Positions 41,977-49,474 of a stretch of DNA of 64,000 bases are shown here, piece after piece; position 1 is the stretch's first letter, and every line of letters begins with the position of its first letter. This DNA comes from Mesorhizobium amorphae (lineage in GTDB: Bacteria > Pseudomonadota > Alphaproteobacteria > Rhizobiales > Rhizobiaceae). The DNA lies in NCBI GenBank assembly GCA_003240775.1, contig QFNI01000003.1, forward strand, positions 84,530-148,529. Reading direction: 5' to 3'. The translations under genes were made by a program, and so were the position numbers. The notes under the pieces were generated by a model. It saw only the letters and a program-made list of their open reading frames with translations. It was not told the origin of the DNA and made no database searches.

Positions 41977-42921
41977 ATGAACGATCGATCCTACACCATC
42001 GGCGAGCTTTCGCGCCGCAGCGGCGTCTCCACCCGCAAGATCCGCTTCTATGCGGATGCCGGGCTCCTGTCGCCCGACCGCACCGAGGCGCGTTACCGGG
42101 TCTTCACCGACCGCGATCTCGTTGTTCTCGACCTCATCCGCGCGCTGAGGGATGCAGGGGCGGGCCTTCCCGCGATCCGCTCGGTGATCGAAGAGGACAC
42201 GAGCCTCAGCGAGCTGCTCGCTGTGCGGCTGGCCGATGTGGAGGCGAGCATCCTGCGCCAGAAGGCCCTTGCCGCGACGCTGCGGCTGGCGCTCGCAAGC
42301 GAGCAACCCACCCTCCAGGACATCCAAAGGATCAGCCGGATGATCGGCCATTCCCAGAGCCAGCGCCATGTCACCGCCACCGCCTTCCTCGACACGATGA
42401 CCGATGGCGTGCGGTTCGACCCGCGCTGGCGCGAGACCATGATCGAGCTGATCGCGGCGCCTGCCCTTCCCGACGAGCCCACGCCGGCGCAGATCGACGC
42501 CTGGCTCGAAGTGAACGCGCTTCTTTCGGACGAGCGCCTTCAGAACACCTTGCGCGCGCAGGCGATCGACACCGGGCGGACGCTCGGCCGGCTGCGGGTT
42601 CACGACGACTTGGACACGTGGCGCGCGAAGGAGCGCGCGCTTCTCGACCGGGCGCGCGCGGCGATGCGCGAGGGGGCCGAAGCCGATTCTATGCAAGGCC
42701 GGCAGCTGGCCGACGACCACATCGCCTTCATGGCCTGGAACCGCGGCACCACCGACGACGCGGCGTTTCGCGTTGCGATCCGCGACCTCTGGCAGGATGA
42801 CGGCATGCTGGACCGCTTCTGGCAGCAGATCGGCATCCTCAACGGACAAAAGCACACGGCTCTTCCCGAATATGAATGGCTTGCCGCCGCCACCAGGCTG
42901 CGGCTGCGGGACAGCCATTGA
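41977..42921 (+). CDS. MerR-family transcriptional regulator
   Basis: A 314-residue regulator. The N-terminal MerR winged helix is plain (YTIGELSRRSGVSTRKIRFYADAGLLSPDRTEARYRVFTDRDLVVLDLIRALRDAG), followed by a dimerisation helix and an effector domain of about 190 residues, unusually long, with no cysteine cluster for metal sensing. Ligand therefore probably organic, though the neighbour is an MFS exporter with a His-rich tail. The gene lies directly behind a MerR-type dyad promoter and 54 bases before the exporter, so it likely controls both. Confidence 0.82.
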   Translation: MNDRSYTIGELSRRSGVSTRKIRFYADAGLLSPDRTEARYRVFTDRDLVVLDLIRALRDAGAGLPAIRSVIEEDTSLSELLAVRLADVEASILRQKALAATLRLALASEQPTLQDIQRISRMIGHSQSQRHVTATAFLDTMTDGVRFDPRWRETMIELIAAPALPDEPTPAQIDAWLEVNALLSDERLQNTLRAQAIDTGRTLGRLRVHDDLDTWRAKERALLDRARAAMREGAEADSMQGRQLADDHIAFMAWNRGTTDDAAFRVAIRDLWQDDGMLDRFWQQIGILNGQKHTALPEYEWLAAATRLRLRDSH

Positions 42922-42975
42922 GGGCCCGCCCGGTGACAGGTCCCCAAGGGTGTCGCATTTCGAGGTGAGTCGTTC

Positions 42976-44295
42976 ATGCTGACGGTTCTGCGCAACCGCA
43001 TCTATCGCCACCTATTCGCCGCGCAGGTGTTGTCGCTGATCGGCACGGGGCTGGCGACGGTGGCGCTCGGGCTGCTGGCTTACGAGCTGGCGGGGGCGGA
43101 GGCGGGTGCCGTGCTCGGCACGGCGCTGGCCATCAAGATGATCGCCTATGTCGGCGTTGCGCCCGTGGCCGCGGCCTTTGCCGAGCGGCTGCCGCGCCGG
43201 GCCGTGCTCGTTTCGCTCGATCTCGTGCGCGCGGCAATCGCGCTGATGCTGCCTTTCGTCTCCGAGATCTGGCAGGTCTATCTCTTGATCTTCGTGCTGC
43301 AATCGGCCTCGGCGGCCTTCACGCCGACCTTCCAGGCGACCATTCCCGACGTGCTGCCCGACGAGCGCGAATACACGCGCGCTCTGTCGCTGTCGCGGCT
43401 GGCCTACGATCTCGAAAGCCTGCTCAGCCCGATCCTTGCGGCGGCACTTCTGGCGGTGATCAGCTTCCACAGCCTGTTTGCCGGAACCGCGCTCGGCTTT
43501 CTCGCTTCGGCAGCACTCGTGGCCTCCGTCGCGCTGCCGAGCCCCAGGGCCGGCGTGCCGCGCGGGATCACCGAGCGCACCACGCGGGGATTGCGCATCT
43601 ATCTCGCCACGCCCCGCCTGCGCGGCCTGCTGGCGATCAACCTGGCCGTTGCTGCGGCCGGCGCGCTCGTGATCGTCAACACGGTGGTGTTCGTGCAGGC
43701 GCAGTTCGGTCTCGGCGCGCGCCAGACGGCGTTTGCGCTCGCGGCCTTCGGCGGCGGCTCGATGCTGGTCGCGCTCCTGCTGCCGCCCCTGCTCGACCGG
43801 TGGAGCGACCGCACGACGATGCTGGGCGGAGCGGGCATTCTCGTTGTCGGGTCGCTGCTGGCGGTGTTTTTGTCTTCCTTCGCCTGGCTGCTGCCGCTCT
43901 GGTTCGGCATCGGAATGGGCTATGTGCTGGCGCAGACGCCATCGGGACGCCTGCTGCGGCGCTCGGCCCATCCGGAAGACCGTCCGGCGCTGTTTGCGGC
44001 GCAGTTCGCGCTGTCGCACGCCTGCTGGCTCCTCACCTACCCGCTCGCCGGCTGGGCGGGCGCGGCCTACGGCCTGCCCATCGCTGCCCTCATGCTGGCG
44101 CTGGTCGGGGCACTCGCCGCCGTTGGAGCCCTGCTCGTCTGGCCCGCGCGCGACCCCGAAACGCTCGCCCACAGCCACCGCGACCTGCCTCTCCACCACC
44201 CGCACTGGAGCCATGGCGAGACGGCCGGCAGCGAGGCCCACGCCCATGCCTTCGTGATCGACGACCTGCACGACGCCTGGCCGACGCGCGGCTGA
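42976..44295 (+). CDS. MFS exporter with histidine-rich C-terminal tail
   Basis: A 439-residue major facilitator of about 12 helices (ENTS/NreB-like type, TFQATIPDVLPDEREYTRALSLSRLAYDLESLLSPI). The last 45 residues are soluble and rich in His (HSHRDLPLHHPHWSHGE and EAHAHAF), as in the NreB nickel exporters, so a metal ion is a plausible substrate or regulator. It follows the MerR gene closely. The combination suggests an inducible efflux unit; the actual substrate cannot be read from the sequence. Confidence 0.82.
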   Translation: MLTVLRNRIYRHLFAAQVLSLIGTGLATVALGLLAYELAGAEAGAVLGTALAIKMIAYVGVAPVAAAFAERLPRRAVLVSLDLVRAAIALMLPFVSEIWQVYLLIFVLQSASAAFTPTFQATIPDVLPDEREYTRALSLSRLAYDLESLLSPILAAALLAVISFHSLFAGTALGFLASAALVASVALPSPRAGVPRGITERTTRGLRIYLATPRLRGLLAINLAVAAAGALVIVNTVVFVQAQFGLGARQTAFALAAFGGGSMLVALLLPPLLDRWSDRTTMLGGAGILVVGSLLAVFLSSFAWLLPLWFGIGMGYVLAQTPSGRLLRRSAHPEDRPALFAAQFALSHACWLLTYPLAGWAGAAYGLPIAALMLALVGALAAVGALLVWPARDPETLAHSHRDLPLHHPHWSHGETAGSEAHAHAFVIDDLHDAWPTRG

Positions 44296-44302
44296 CCCAG
44301 GC

Positions 44303-45211
44303 TCAGGCCCGCCATCCCGCGCGGTGGCGGACCCAGGCACGGAAGGGCGCTCGGGTCGCCGCATCCGTCAGCGCCAGGCCTTCCGCGCGCAGCGGGCCCG
44401 TCGCTTCGGGCTGCGCGGTCATCTCGAAGACGATGCGGGTCGCGGCCGCGATGCGTGCGGGGCGAAGGCCGGCCTGGGCAGCCGCAAGGCAGAGGTTTGC
44501 CCGGTTGAAGCCGATCACATGGGCGAAGTGCAGCGCGCCGATGCCCTTCAGGGCAAGCTGCTTTGCGGTGTTGGGCACTTCCACATAGACGAGCCCGCCC
44601 GGCCGCAGCCAGCTGCGCATCCGGCGCAGCGCCCCGACGGGATCGGGCAGGTGCTCGAGCACGTGGAATGCGCTGACGAGATCGAATTCGGGGCCGTAAT
44701 CGGCGGTCTGCCAGGTGGCGCTGCGGATGCGCTCGCCGATCCGGCCACGCGCGGCGTCGCTGTAGAGCGCGCCGGGCTCGAAGCCGTGGGCGTCGTAGCC
44801 CGCATCCAGCATCAGCTCCACGAACTCGCCCGAGCCCGCGCCCATGTCGAGCGTGCGCGATCCCTCGCGCAGCAGGCCCCCAAGCGCCGCCTGCCGCTTC
44901 CGGCCCTCGGCCAGGCGCTTGCGCCGGTGCCGTTCGCTCGGTGCGCTTCCCGCCATCTGGTAGTCGAGGCGGTAGACGCCGCGGTAATAGGCGTCGAGCT
45001 CGGCTTCGGTGGGCATGGGGTCGGTGTAGGCCAGCCCGCAGGCCGAACAGGCGACCGTGTGCAGCCGCTTCAACCGGCGGTCCACGGTGGCCAGCGTCCG
45101 GTGCCCGGCTGCGCCGCACACGGGGCAGCCGCGCGGCTGGCCGCGATAGGGATAGCCGGTGAGCGGCAGATGGTAGGGCAGAACCTGCAGGAGGTTGGAG
45201 ATGGCGCGCAT
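44303..45211 (-). CDS. class I SAM-dependent methyltransferase with N-terminal zinc ribbon
   Basis: A 302-residue protein. Four cysteines in two CxxC pairs (CPVCG and CSACG) near residues 29-60 form a zinc-ribbon-like module. The methyltransferase core follows: LDMGAGSGEFVELML binds SAM, then VSAFHVLEHLPDPVGALRRMRSWLRPGGLVYVEVPN. This arrangement is common in sugar or small-molecule methyltransferases. ATG 45211 (MRAISNLLQVL) was preferred over a longer, low-complexity extension. It is convergent with the MFS gene, 7 bases apart. Confidence 0.78.
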   Translation of the reverse strand: MRAISNLLQVLPYHLPLTGYPYRGQPRGCPVCGAAGHRTLATVDRRLKRLHTVACSACGLAYTDPMPTEAELDAYYRGVYRLDYQMAGSAPSERHRRKRLAEGRKRQAALGGLLREGSRTLDMGAGSGEFVELMLDAGYDAHGFEPGALYSDAARGRIGERIRSATWQTADYGPEFDLVSAFHVLEHLPDPVGALRRMRSWLRPGGLVYVEVPNTAKQLALKGIGALHFAHVIGFNRANLCLAAAQAGLRPARIAAATRIVFEMTAQPEATGPLRAEGLALTDAATRAPFRAWVRHRAGWRA

Positions 45212-45425
45212 GAGGAAGCCTTGGCGGCGCGCGAAGGGTCGGCCCCCGAGGGCCTGATCGCGCGGAAGAAGGAGGCCGGCGCGCTCGACGGGAGATGCCG
45301 CTGCGGGGCAGCGATCTCGTCTATGATCCTGTCGGAAGACGCGCCGGCGGATGGAAGCGGCCGCTCGCGGCAGGCGTCGGGAGAACGATCCCGAAACGCT
45401 GCCCGGCGAGGCCTGGCCGATCAGC

Positions 45426-45776
45426 TCAAGCGCGCGGGATGGGTGGCCGGAAGAGGTTTGCCCGGTGGGAGGCGAGAAGCCGGTCGTGCCGGCCGGTCTC
45501 GGCAAAGAACAGCAGAGGCTGGATCTCGGCCGCCTGTTGGGAGGCGGAGAATTCCGTCACATGCACGTGGTCGGACGCGTCCAGGACCCGCTCGACCGCC
45601 TGGTCTTCCGCGCTCACGACTTCTTCCAGCGAGGCGGCGACCGCGTCACGACCCGGCTCGCCCGCTTCGAGGCCGCGCCCCGGCAGGAGCACGACCGCGC
45701 AGCAGACGAGAACGAGGAGTGCTGCCCGCAGGGCATTCCAAGGCGTGAGCAGGCGGCGTTCCTTTGTCGGGTGCAT
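45426..45776 (-). CDS. small single-pass membrane or exported protein, unknown
   Basis: A 116-residue open frame with one hydrophobic segment (NALRAALLVLVCCAVVLLPG) near the N-terminus and an acidic, periplasm-facing remainder (LEEVVSAEDQAVERVLDASDHVHVTEF). No family recognised. No clear ribosome binding site before ATG 45776. Upstream, 76 bases away, is the palindrome GGTCTGAAGACC shared with two other promoters near the two-component system. Confidence 0.45.
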   Translation of the reverse strand: MHPTKERRLLTPWNALRAALLVLVCCAVVLLPGRGLEAGEPGRDAVAASLEEVVSAEDQAVERVLDASDHVHVTEFSASQQAAEIQPLLFFAETGRHDRLLASHRANLFRPPIPRA

Positions 45777-45851
45777 GGTTTCGGGACAGATAGGGGCTGG
45801 GCGAGGAAAACGCCATTCTGTCTCAGGCACGGCCTTGCTGCTTCGGCCAAA

Positions 45852-45863
45852 GGTCTGAAGACC
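45852..45863. promoter_or_regulatory. palindrome GGTCTGAAGACC, shared upstream motif
   Basis: A perfect 5+2+5 inverted repeat preceded by CCAA. Related words, GGTCCGAAGACT at 46512-46523 and GGTCTGAAAGGG at 49391-49402, lie 66-67 bases upstream of the exported protein gene at 46589 and the histidine kinase gene. All three sit at a similar distance (66-76 bases) from a start codon, so this may be the binding site of the NarL-type response regulator encoded here. The remaining 45777-46052 gap also contains a CCGACC/GGTCGG dyad near 45880. Confidence 0.4.
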
Positions 45864-46052
45864 GAGCGCGCAGAGGTCCGACCCGATGGTCGGGCGACCT
45901 CGGTCGCAGCGCCTAAGCCCCGGAGGTCGGGCAGGGCCCCGCATGGGTCTCGGCCGGATCGTCAGGGGCGTTCGGGGCGCGCATCCTCTTCTCGTTGCTT
46001 CACGAAGCCCGGCCGATCGGCGGCGGGTTCGATCACAGCCAGGAGAAACACC

Positions 46053-46436
46053 ATGCGCATCCGTCTCGCATCCCCCGCCCTTCTCGGGCTTTCCCTCGCG
46101 CTCGGACTGGCCGCCCTGCCCGTCAAGCTCGACCTTTCCTCCGGCCTGCCCAGGCTCGAAGGCGCCCAGGCCTTTGCCCGCAAGGGCGCCGACGACCCCG
46201 CAGGCCATGTCCGCCAGGGCCGCGGCGCGGACGACCGCCCCGGCGACGACCGCGGCGGCCGTGCGAAGGGCTCCGATGACAAGGGCGGCAAAAGCCGGAG
46301 CGACGATCACGGTGGCCGGAGCCGGGGCGACGACCACGGCAGCCGGAGCGGAAATGACGATCACGGGGGCCGGGGTCGCGGCGGCGAAGGCGGCAAGGGG
46401 CGGGGCGGCCACGACGACGGCGCGGGCCACCGCTGA
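46053..46436 (+). CDS. exported Gly/Asp/Arg-rich low-complexity protein
   Basis: A 127-residue protein. An N-terminal signal-like segment (MRIRLASPALLGLSLALGLAALP) precedes a short ordered part and then a long disordered run of DDHGG-, RGDD- and GRGG-type repeats. Ribosome binding site AGGAGA is well placed. No catalytic family recognised; similar proteins are exported, intrinsically disordered and sometimes metal- or wall-binding. It resembles the next gene in design, suggesting a duplicated family. Confidence 0.55.
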   Translation: MRIRLASPALLGLSLALGLAALPVKLDLSSGLPRLEGAQAFARKGADDPAGHVRQGRGADDRPGDDRGGRAKGSDDKGGKSRSDDHGGRSRGDDHGSRSGNDDHGGRGRGGEGGKGRGGHDDGAGHR

Positions 46437-46588
46437 GCCACCCTTTCAAACAGCCGAGGGGCGCAGAGCCCCCGGCCGTGGCGACCGATGGCGCCGGAGG
46501 CTGCGGACCAAGGTCCGAAGACTCCGGCGCGTTTCCGTTGCACAAACGAGCGGGATCGGCGCACTCCGAATGCGGGAAAGGCCAGGCG

Positions 46589-47101
46589 ATGCGTAGGACG
46601 GGCGGACAGGGCCGAGCAACGGGCAGCCGGACGGGCTGCCTGCGCCGCGCCTTGCTTTCGCTCGCCCTCTCTTTCGCGGTGGCGGCGCCTTTGGGTGCGT
46701 TGGACGCCCCGCCGGCCTGGGCCAAGGACGGCGGCTCGTCGGGCGGGGGCCATGGGGGCTCGGATGGGGGCTCGGATGGCGGGGGCGGCTCGTCGGGTGG
46801 CGGCGACCACGATTCCGGCGACCACGACTCAGGCGGGCATGGCGGCTCGTCCTCGGGCCGCGGCGGCGGGGACGACAGCGGCGGGGATCGGGACCGGAGC
46901 GACAGAAGCGGCCGCAGCGACAAAAGCCGCTCGAAGGATAGGGGGCGCGACCGCGACGAGATGGAAGTGCGCTATTCCGACGGCTGGAGCGAAAGCGTGA
47001 AGGGGGGGCGCTACGTGCTGCGCGACGCTGGCCAGCGCGTGGTGGTCAACCGCGCCGCCCGCCAGTCCGACCGCAAACGCCTGCAGGATCTCGGACGCTG
47101 A
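46589..47101 (+). CDS. exported Gly/Ser/Asp-rich protein with basic C-terminal domain
   Basis: A 170-residue protein. After a basic N-terminus, RRALLSLALSFAVAAPLGALDAPPAWA is a signal peptide. A Gly/Ser/Asp/His low-complexity stretch then leads to a charged linker (DRDRSDRSGRSDKSRSKDRGR) and a short folded-looking end (EMEVRYSDGWSESVKGGRYVLRDAGQRVVVNRAA) reminiscent of small periplasmic anti-aggregation or PepSY-like tails. ATG 46589 is preferred; the longer frame has no signal peptide. Two hairpin repeats follow. Confidence 0.55.
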   Translation: MRRTGGQGRATGSRTGCLRRALLSLALSFAVAAPLGALDAPPAWAKDGGSSGGGHGGSDGGSDGGGGSSGGGDHDSGDHDSGGHGGSSSGRGGGDDSGGDRDRSDRSGRSDKSRSKDRGRDRDEMEVRYSDGWSESVKGGRYVLRDAGQRVVVNRAARQSDRKRLQDLGR

Positions 47102-47115
47102 CACATCCTGCGTTG

Positions 47116-47163
47116 GAGCATTTCCGGACGCAAAACCGCTGCGCACTTTTGCTCGAGATGCTC
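47116..47163. repeat. dispersed hairpin repeat, copy 3
   Basis: GAGCATTTCC...GAGATGCTC outer arms (imperfect) with inner GCAAAA...TTTTGC arms. It lies 15 bases after the stop of the exported protein gene and 14 bases before copy 4, a tandem arrangement. Confidence 0.8.
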
Positions 47164-47176
47164 TGGCTCTCGGTTT

Positions 47177-47228
47177 TGCAGCATTTCCGAACGCAAAACC
47201 GCTTCGCACTTTTGCTGGAAATGCTGCA
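47177..47228. repeat. dispersed hairpin repeat, copy 4
   Basis: TGCAGCATTTCC and GGAAATGCTGCA outer arms (12 bp, perfect) with inner GCAAAA and TTTTGC arms. It sits between the convergent ends of the exported-protein gene and the response regulator gene, like copy 1, and may terminate both. Confidence 0.82.
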
Positions 47229-47259
47229 GTGATTCACGGGAAACATTCTTCCCCGTGTC

Positions 47260-47907
47260 TCACCCCTTCCAGGCTTCCCGCGCCATCACGGCGGCTTCCG
47301 TGCGGTTTCGCGCCTGGAGCTTCTGGAGCACGTTGGTCATGTAGTGCTTCACCGTCTTTTCCTGCAGGTCGAGCCGGCGCCCCACCTCCTTGTTGCTCAG
47401 GCCTTCCGCCACAAGCCGCAGGATCTCCTCCTCGCGGCCGGTGAGCGCGGCGAGCGGCGAGGCTGGCTCGGCTGCCGCCTGGCCCCGGCCCATGGCGCGC
47501 AGCAGGCGCGCGGCAAGCCCCGGCGCCACATAGGACTGGCCCTCGGCGACGGTTGCCGTCACCGCCAGAAGCTCGTCGGCGCCCACACCCTTCAGCACAT
47601 AGCCGAGCGCGCCCGCTTCCAAGGCGCCCATGATGTCGGCGTCGGCCTCCGACGAGGTGAGCATGGCGACCCGTACGCCCGGCGCCTCCTGCTGGATGCG
47701 GCGCGCGGCTTCCACCCCGTTGCCGGGCATGGCGATGTCGAGCAGGATCACGTCGGGTTTCAGCCGCACGGCGAGCGCCACCGCTTCATCGGCGCTCGCG
47801 CCCTCCCCTTCCACCGCAAAGCGCCCGCTCGAGCCCAGCACATGCACCACGCCCGAGCGAAACAGAGGGTGGTCGTCCACCACCACGACCCTGACCTTAT
47901 CCGCCAT
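47260..47907 (-). CDS. NarL/FixJ-type response regulator
   Basis: A 215-residue two-component regulator. The receiver domain has the acidic pair VVDDHP, the phospho-acceptor Asp in LLDIAMPG, Thr/Ser in MLTSSE and the conserved Lys in YVLKG. The C-terminal LuxR helix-turn-helix reads LTGREEEILRLVAEGLSNKEVGRRLDLQEKTVKHYMTNVLQKLQARNRTEA. Start ATG 47907 (MADKVRV) has GGAGG eight bases upstream; two in-frame ATGs (47913, 47922) are too close or weaker. It overlaps the kinase gene's end by 11 bases. Confidence 0.87.
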   Translation of the reverse strand: MADKVRVVVVDDHPLFRSGVVHVLGSSGRFAVEGEGASADEAVALAVRLKPDVILLDIAMPGNGVEAARRIQQEAPGVRVAMLTSSEADADIMGALEAGALGYVLKGVGADELLAVTATVAEGQSYVAPGLAARLLRAMGRGQAAAEPASPLAALTGREEEILRLVAEGLSNKEVGRRLDLQEKTVKHYMTNVLQKLQARNRTEAAVMAREAWKG

Positions 47908-49324
47908 CAGCATTTCCTCCACCCCAGCCGATCACCATGGATGCCTGCGCGACCCCGCCCGGCTCGGCGGAAAAGCCGAAGCGCCCGCCCAGGCTCTCCA
48001 CCCGGTCGCGCAGGCCCGAAAGCCCGAGCCCGCCGCGACCGCCCGCAACTTGCCTGGGCTCGGCGGGCACGGCGTTGAGCACGGCAAGCGAAAGCTCGGC
48101 CGGGCCGAACACGGCTTCCACGCGCTGCGCATCCCCATCGGCGTGGCGGAAGGCGTTGTTGAGGCCTTCCTGCACGAAGCGAAAGATGCAGATGGCGAGC
48201 GCGTTGCCGATGCTGGGCGGCGCGGAGCCTTCGATGCGGAGCGCGACAGTCGTGCCCGTGCGCCGCTCATGGGCGGCCACGGCCTTGCGCACGATGTCGC
48301 CGGGCGCCAGCCCCTCGATCTCCGGCAGGGACAGGCCGTGGCTCAGGTTGCGGATCTCGGTGATGGAGGCGGTCAGCGCCTCGCGCACGGCACTCGCCTC
48401 GGCCTGGCGCGCGGATAGGCTCGAAGCGGCGGCCACGCCGTCGAGGCGCAGGGCGGCCAAGCTCATCAGCTGTGCTGGGCCGTCATGCAGGTCGGCGCTG
48501 ATGCGGCGCAACAGGCGCTCGTTGAGCTCGGTGCCGCGCGCCGAGGCGCGTTCCACGCGCAGACGCAGGCGTCGGTTCTGCTCGCCGATCCGCTCGGCAT
48601 CGGCGATGCGCGCGACAAGCGCCGCCCCCTGGCGCTCGATCGTCGCACTCGCGCCCCGCACGATGCCGAACAGCGCGAGCCCGATCATCAGGGCAGCGAA
48701 GAACACGATGGCCGCCGTCTGCAGCCGCGCCCGCCACAGCGCGGCATGAAGCTCGGTCGCGTCCTCGTAGAACTCGACCGCGCCGATCACCTCGCCCGTC
48801 CACGACTTGCGGATCGGGCTGTAGATTTCCAGAAGCGACAGGCCGGACAGGCGCTCGGCCTCGCTTTCCTCGTCGTCGAGCGCGTCGAGTTCATAGACGA
48901 GCCGGCCGTCGAGGGCCTGGGCCAGTTCCTCTCCGCCGGGAAAGCGCTTGCCGATCAGGCTGGGGTCCTCGGCATAGGCGATGAGCCCGCCGCGCTTCCA
49001 GATCTTGACCGAGACCACGCGGCTGCCGAGCGCGCTGTCGGGCGACAAGGCCTCCTCGATCGCGCGCACGGGGCCGGGCGACAGGGCGTCGGCCGTTTCG
49101 AGCTCTTGCGCGAGAGGGGCGATGAAGCCGTCCATGAAGAGCGCGGTCGCGCTTGCGGTGTTGCCCACCACATAGCTTTCGATCAGCCGCGACACGCCCG
49201 CCCCGATCAGGAGGGCTGCGGCCAGCATCACGACCGAGCCCGTCAGCGCGAAGCGCGCCGACAGGCTCAAGGTCCGGAACCACCGGACCAGTCCATGCGC
49301 GGAACCAGCCGAAAAGGGCATCAT
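47897..49324 (-). CDS. sensor histidine kinase, HisKA_3 (NarX/DegS-like) type
   Basis: A 475-residue membrane kinase. Two helices (about residues 23-45 and 205-225) bracket a periplasmic sensor domain (ALFMDGFIAPLAQELETADALSPG...VVSVKIWKRGGLIAYAEDPSLIGKRF). A coiled segment leads to the dimerisation/phosphorylation motif LLRRISADLHDGPAQLMSLAALRLD and an ATPase domain with LNNAFRHADG and GGLGLSGLRDRVESLGG. It phosphorylates the regulator encoded just downstream. A GGTCTGAAAGGG motif lies 67 bases upstream, suggesting autoregulation. Confidence 0.87.
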   Translation of the reverse strand: MMPFSAGSAHGLVRWFRTLSLSARFALTGSVVMLAAALLIGAGVSRLIESYVVGNTASATALFMDGFIAPLAQELETADALSPGPVRAIEEALSPDSALGSRVVSVKIWKRGGLIAYAEDPSLIGKRFPGGEELAQALDGRLVYELDALDDEESEAERLSGLSLLEIYSPIRKSWTGEVIGAVEFYEDATELHAALWRARLQTAAIVFFAALMIGLALFGIVRGASATIERQGAALVARIADAERIGEQNRRLRLRVERASARGTELNERLLRRISADLHDGPAQLMSLAALRLDGVAAASSLSARQAEASAVREALTASITEIRNLSHGLSLPEIEGLAPGDIVRKAVAAHERRTGTTVALRIEGSAPPSIGNALAICIFRFVQEGLNNAFRHADGDAQRVEAVFGPAELSLAVLNAVPAEPRQVAGGRGGLGLSGLRDRVESLGGRFGFSAEPGGVAQASMVIGWGGGNADGG

Positions 49325-49474
49325 GCCCCACCGCTAGAACCGAACAGCCTGCCTCGCAACCGCCGATGGGCGGGCCGGGAGACCGCCCAAGGTCTGAAAG
49401 GGAAGCGGACGAGACGCGCCGCTTCCCCCGGATTTCGACGCGGCGGAGAGCATCCGCCGCGTCGGGCCTCGTTT

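Noticed and set aside
45426..46430. Minus-strand frame of 334 codons covering the exported protein at 46053
   Set aside because: The upper part is an Ala/Val-rich shadow of the Gly/Asp-rich plus-strand gene; only the lower 116 codons from ATG 45776 look protein-like.
49265..49295. GGTCCGG/CCGGACC dyad near the histidine kinase start
   Set aside because: It lies inside the kinase coding sequence and probably reflects codon use rather than a regulatory site.
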